Shown in pieces: positions 59,702 through 64,000 of a stretch of 64,000 nt of DNA; within the stretch, counting starts at the first letter, position 1, and the number at the start of each line of letters is the position of its first letter. The stretch covers positions 778,453 through 842,452 of the forward strand of contig ML978122.1 of assembly GCA_010015805.1 (NCBI GenBank), given 5' to 3'. The notes below the pieces were generated by a model that saw only the letters and a program-made list of their open reading frames with translations, was not told where the DNA came from and made no database searches. A program made the translations under genes and the position numbers. This stretch comes from Rhizodiscina lignyota (taxonomy: Eukaryota > Ascomycota > Dothideomycetes > Aulographales > Rhizodiscinaceae).

Positions 59702-60580
59702 ATGGAAGCAGTCATGAACTTCCAGCGACCACTCTTCACGTGAGTATTAACCATTTACGAGCATTCATGATTACAAGGGTCTATCACTCGCTCCGACAGG
59801 CTAGACAACCTCGAATTAGTCACAGTCAAGGTCGGCAAAGACGCCACCCCATGCGTCTTGCACAAAGCGCTCCTCTGCGCAGCCTCCAAGTTCTTTGAGA
59901 ATGCCTTCAATGGAAACTTCAAGGAAGCCCATGAGCGAGAAGTCAAGCTAGAGGAAGTTGATTTCAAGACGTTCGCGATGTTCATGAACTGGCTCTACTA
60001 CTCAACATTCTCCTTTGGCGACGAATGCTTTCCAAAAGATGTCAAGAACAAGGCAGCGTCGACGCTGGCATTCAACAAACGCTTCAATTACATACTAGAT
60101 CTCTCCGTCTTCGCCGATCGATACGACTGCCCACCGCTTCATACAGCTGCTCTATGCGCGTGGCAGGAGGCCGAAATTAGCATGCTGAAGTCCGATGCTA
60201 CGATCGAGACCGAGACGATCCATCGCGTTTTCAACGAGCTGCCTAACACATCGTCGCTCCGTCAGGAATTCGTCAAATGGGCAGCTACTAGCTTGGTCAA
60301 TAAAGGTCTGGACAATTACCCCGCTAGCTGTGTGGTGGAAATGTTCAAAGTGTTGCAAGAAGCATTCCTAGATAAGAAGGGGGTAAATGACTGGCCGGTA
60401 TATGGCCGTTACCGGAATCTATGGGTCGAATCTCTCTGCGAACACCATGGGCATGTGAGTGAGCAAGAGGCTGCAGAATGCTCTGTGAGGAAGCGTGCAC
60501 CGTATCTTGGCGAGACTGAGAGGAGGCTAAGAGCTTTGGACGAGGTGTTTAGGTCTACAATTAGGAGCAACCAGGGCTAG
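59702..60580 (+). CDS. BTB/POZ domain protein
   Basis: Exons 59702-59739 and 59800-60580 encode 272 residues. The BTB core is LVTVKVGKDATPCVLHKALL, with CAASKFFENAFNGNFKEAHE following. After it come KLEEVDFKTFAMFMNWLYYS, then a loop and FADRYDCPPLHTAALCAWQE. The C-terminal half is helical with no named domain. It belongs to the same fungal BTB family as the broken gene at 61.6-62.3 kb, and more distantly to the gene at 23-24 kb. Presumed function is protein interaction, possibly Cullin-3 linked; nothing more specific can be said. Confidence 0.88.
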
Positions 60581-61611
60581 TCTGATGAGGGATAATCATG
60601 ACAATGGATGAACGCGAGTGAAAAATGGCGAAAATGAAGTCTCAAGTGATTGTTTAGGAGAGACGCTAGATTGAATCATACATGATATTCGCCTTACGCT
60701 CCAGTTCTGCTTGAATAAATTAAACTGAAATCTCGGATGGTCAATGTCCATAATGGGTTTTCCGGGATGCTCGCACACTTATTTTAAATATGCTGAGATC
60801 AGAATGATGCCATCTTCCACTAGCTTGTAGATGTACGTCCCATTTAAGAGAGTGTGTTACTGCGAGTCGCCTGCCTTCCGTTCGCGAGTATGGACTCGAT
60901 ATCCGCTTCTCATGTGGAATTCTTTCCTTAAATGTGAACGACGGTGCCGTCCATGAGTCTCCCCGGCTCTCAATATAGAAGTTCGGCCCATCGAGCTCCA
61001 AGCACCGTGAGGCGTAAAGCCCTCGATGAGCTGGTAGCACTGCTTGAATGATCACTGGCGCCTTCATCAACAGTTGAAGTTGTTCAGGGCGGAAGCCACT
61101 TTCACCTTCGGCGGAACCTGGACAAATACGAATTGCACCATTGCCTATATGCACTTAGATGAGAGACGACATTTTATCACAGATGTGACAAGGGCCTTAG
61201 CTCATATACATGGCAATATTCTCGAAGTTCCACATTTAATATGCCCAAGCTTAAGGAACCCTTTCTTGTACTCGAACTATGTGGCATGTACATGTTTAAA
61301 TCGCGCGGCATCCACCTCAAGCCTCATACTAGACTTGGATGAATTTGAACTAATATCATTAGTGGCACGAATGTGTCCTTTGCTCAGAGCAATTGTCGTC
61401 AAAAAAGTGGGCTTAAATTACATACGCGTCAATAGCAAAAGGGTTCGGAGTTATGTGTTCGATGAGGCTATTGAACTGGTTCAATTAGGGATATCTTCTA
61501 AAGACTCAGTAGAGAACTCGAAACTCTCAAATTATATTCACTTGAAGCGACGTGTTGTTATCATGTTCTCTGCTACTCCGCCGGTCAATCATTGTTCCAC
61601 GCTTGCTCTAC
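60581..61611. other. region between the two BTB genes; possible degenerate ORF
   Basis: About 1 kb. The plus-strand frame at 61044-61619 (191 codons, first codon TTG rather than ATG) reads coherently in parts (LILDLDEFELISLVARMCPL, HLDERRHFITDVTRALAHIH), as in degenerate F-box-like fungal genes. It has no start and no recognised family. I treat it as a probable relic rather than a gene. Confidence 0.35.
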
Positions 61612-62323
61612 CTCCATAGCCTGCTTCTTGATGGAGCAGTCAGCGGCCTCTTGCTCATTGGTGTGCCCATGATGTTGACAGAAAGAGTTTAGCCAAGTCT
61701 CATAGAAGTATCTGTTCATTGCGTGCTCTTCATTTTCTTTGCTTCTCAGCGGCGTGTAATACCTTCACGACTTGCGCCCAAAAAGCAGGCGGGTAATTGG
61801 CATTAGCAGAAAGCACCATTCTAAGTGCAGCCCATCTCGCAAGCTCTAGACATAGTGGGGATGTCTCCGGAAGGTTGTTGAAAGCGCGCCAGATCGAGTC
61901 CGGATCTACACTGAAGCCGGATTCCGTAAGAGTCTCGAGGCTCAACTGTGTAGTCTGCAATTTGCAAAGTACTCCTTCACGAAGCGAAGGGCAGTCATAG
62001 CGATCGCCAAAGATGTACATGTCCAACAGATAATCGAAGTACTTCTGGACTGCCAGTTCATGAAGGACACGAATATCTCTAGTCCAACCTCTTCGAGTTT
62101 GATCTCCCGGTCGCGCGCTTCCTTAAACGATCCGGTAAACGCGTTCTCGAAGTACTTCGAATGAGCGCAGAGTAATACGCGATGCAGCGAACATGGTGTC
62201 AACTTGTCCCCGACCTTGACAGTGACGACATCAAGTGAGTCTTTGCTGCAAGCCGATGTTAGCTACGATAACTACGAAAAACTTAGGCCATACTAACGAG
62301 AATCGGGCACGCTTGAGATCCAT
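61612..62323 (-). pseudogene. BTB/POZ paralogue with frameshifts and an internal deletion
   Basis: A first exon at 62298-62323 (MDLKRARFS) is joined by a GTTAGT...GCAG intron to 62245 downward, reading DSLDVVTVKVGDKLTPCSLH, then CAHSKYFENAFTGSFKEARD, clearly paralogous to the gene at 59702. After FMNW (near 62060) the frame changes, and about 32 residues present in the paralogue are missing before YLLDMYIFGDRYDCPSL. The frame then stops at 61730, but paralogous sequence (RYFYETWLNSFCQHHGH, then EQEAADCSIKK) continues in another frame to about 61615. At least two frameshifts plus a deletion make a pseudogene, and no intron explains them. It lies tail-to-tail with the intact copy. Confidence 0.85.
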
Positions 62324-62561
62324 GATGATCCCGAGGCGAGCTTAGCAGCTCCGGCAGCAGTGGAAAAGCAACAGTTGAAGATCGAAGTTGGAATGTGGAA
62401 GGTTGCAGAAGTTGATGCGTCAATTTGTGGTGTGACGCATGCGAGGCCCGTGCGCTTAAGATTGGATCGAAGGCAGTCGTGGAGAGTGTTGACGAACATT
62501 CACTTCCGGTTCTCACAGAACACATCGAGTTATGCGGTGGTGAGAGTCGGAGTGCCTCTTA

Positions 62562-63315
62562 TCATCGAATACTCCGCACCAATTCGCGCAAATCACCGCC
62601 CTCAACCCAGCTTTCGCCTCCTGTACCAGCACCTCCAGCAGCACTTGCGCCGCCCGCAGCACCCCATCCTTCGCCTACTTCACCAATGATCCGGGCTGGT
62701 CGACCGCCGACGACTGAATTGGATGGTATCACCATATTGGCAGGAACAATGGTATGCGGTAGAATCTTGACGTTTTCTCGGACCATACTGAACGGCTGAA
62801 GCACGCAGTGCTCGCCAATATGGACATGTGATGAAATTGAAGCCGATTGTATAGTAGAATTTGGACCTGATCCAAGTTCAGCATCAGAGTAAAGAGAATG
62901 CAACTCGGACATACCGATGAAGACATTATCTCCAATCTTCATGGGATAGTAAGTCAGCACGCCTCTACTGACCCTACATGGCGGTTTGATCACACAGCCA
63001 GCAGCCACAACGGAACATCGGCCGATACTGATCGAGTGACTTGAGCTACTCTTCGAGCCATCTTCTTTTGTAGTCGATAGTCGATGGAGGTCTCCTCGAA
63101 GATGCACGTCTTCACGTATGACCGTGCGACCACCCAATGTGATATTGGGAGCTCCGCTGATGTTCGCCTTGCGCCAGACTTTGTTGCCGCTATCCTAGAG
63201 AATTGTTAGCATGCTCTGAGCAAGTTTTGAATCACTTCATGAACCGCGTGACGCGTCTTACCGTCTCGATGTACTCTCCCTTCGGCGCCTTTCGCGCGGC
63301 GCTGGGTCGTGACAT
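62562..63315 (-). CDS. dynactin subunit 5 (p25), left-handed beta-helix protein
   Basis: Exons 63262-63315, 62915-63194 and 62562-62866 give 212 residues. The N-terminus carries KGEYIETDSGNKVWRKANIS, then NITLGGRTVIREDVHLRGDL. Hexapeptide-type turns continue through ISIGRCSVVAAGCVIKPPCR, PMKIGDNVFIG and SISSHVHIGEHCVLQPFSMV. The ending NMVIPSNSVVGGRPARIIGE is characteristic of p25. The protein sits at the pointed end of the dynactin complex and in filamentous fungi links dynein to early endosomes. A 48-nt intron (62867-62914) is stop-free and in frame, so it is easily missed; removing it restores the continuous beta-helix. A Gly/Ala-rich tail is extra. Confidence 0.92.
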
Positions 63316-64000
63316 GCTTGCTCGTGCTTGTGCGACTGTAACAACGCGTCTCAAGTAGCACAAGACTCATGAAAGGACGACCGCGGAATCTCTACCGTTT
63401 CAGATAAGATTGTGGATAAAAAGTCACGATGAGGTGTGGTTGCAGTCCATGTCGAATGGCTCACGGACCGTACCGCAGTCCGACGCACCTTGGGCAAGCT
63501 TAAGCTCGCCGAGCACGTGTCGCGATGCGGCTTTTGGCGACGCGCTTCTCTTCGGAGCATTTCGAGTGCTTAACAGCGTCAGGACCACTCGACTCACCAC
63601 CTCCTGCGCGTAATCTGAAGCAAATCGACGCGTCACGCGACCTCAATCTCCTGCTACAGCGCGCAAATTGACAGGCCTGGCGGCGCACTGACTGTTAAGG
63701 ATCCCTTCTCCCTTCAGGGTTGTCTCACTAGCCCCAACGGCGCCCCTAACTCCCACAGAGCGCACACAGACACCCTGACACCCACCCATCCTCCATACCA
63801 TCATCAGGACTTAAATCCACTGCAGTCCAGCAATCCGGGGTCCGAAAGCCAGTCAGCAGCGGGTCGATCAAACAACTCTCGATATATCTCCGTCAGTGGA
63901 GCGCACACACACCTCTTGTGCTCAAGGCTACTGCGTTTGGAACACTATCCGCACCACAATTTAGGCACACGTCACGAAATCCTGCTGCGCAACGGTGGGC
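63316..64000. other. upstream flank of dynactin p25, no gene seen
   Basis: The last ~685 bp hold the p25 promoter side and GC-rich DNA without a supported frame. Overlapping short frames on both strands around 63350-63690 have no motif. Confidence 0.4.

Overview
The window is nuclear DNA of a filamentous ascomycete. The evidence is short GT-AG introns of about 45-120 nt with CTAAC/CTGAC-type branch sites, compact genes on both strands, and Pezizomycotina-type proteins (two Zn2Cys6 regulators, a UstYa/DUF3328 protein, BTB/POZ proteins). Protein resemblance suggests Dothideomycetes, but that placement is an impression and not a test. All gene models were spliced by hand from reading frames, splice consensus and recalled family alignments. 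No convincing tRNA, rRNA, CRISPR array or intact transposon was seen.

Layout. 0.1-3.2 kb: a frameshifted Zn2Cys6 regulator and a GNAT acetyltransferase. 5.8-10.4 kb: divergent BZZ1 (F-BAR/C1/SH3) and DBP5 (mRNA-export helicase). 13.2-19.6 kb: a small proline/serine-rich protein, a BRCT-WGR protein and MAF1 (Pol III repressor). 20.9-26.7 kb: a dense housekeeping block of AP-1 sigma adaptin, glutamate-cysteine ligase regulatory subunit, a BTB protein, NOP16 and a ZIP zinc transporter. 27.7-31.2 kb: a cupin and an F-box-like protein. 32-36.7 kb: divergent IMP4 and UPF1. 38-39.4 kb: a nucleotide-sugar-transporter-like protein.

40.9-43.7 kb: the most interesting locus. It holds a secreted precursor with five near-identical 33-residue units, each ending in a Lys-Arg (Kex2) site. 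A UstYa/DUF3328 oxidase-like gene is transcribed away from it. Together they look like a compact dikaritin-type (ustiloxin/phomopsin-like) RiPP locus with an unfamiliar Tyr/Trp core, flanked by coding-like debris. 44.4-49.1 kb: free-methionine-R-sulfoxide reductase (with an inferred 5-nt micro-exon), an aldo-keto reductase and a DMT-family membrane protein. 51-54.2 kb: a FacB/Cat8-type regulator of acetate metabolism. 55.4-58 kb: a Gln-rich protein and KTI12. 59.7-62.3 kb: an intact BTB gene and a convergent, broken BTB paralogue. 62.5-63.3 kb: dynactin p25.

Most genes are independent housekeeping functions: RNA metabolism (DBP5, UPF1, IMP4, NOP16, MAF1), actin and vesicle traffic (BZZ1, AP-1 sigma, dynactin p25) and redox (GCL regulatory subunit, fRMsr, AKR). 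The precursor plus UstYa is the one pair that appears to work together as a pathway.
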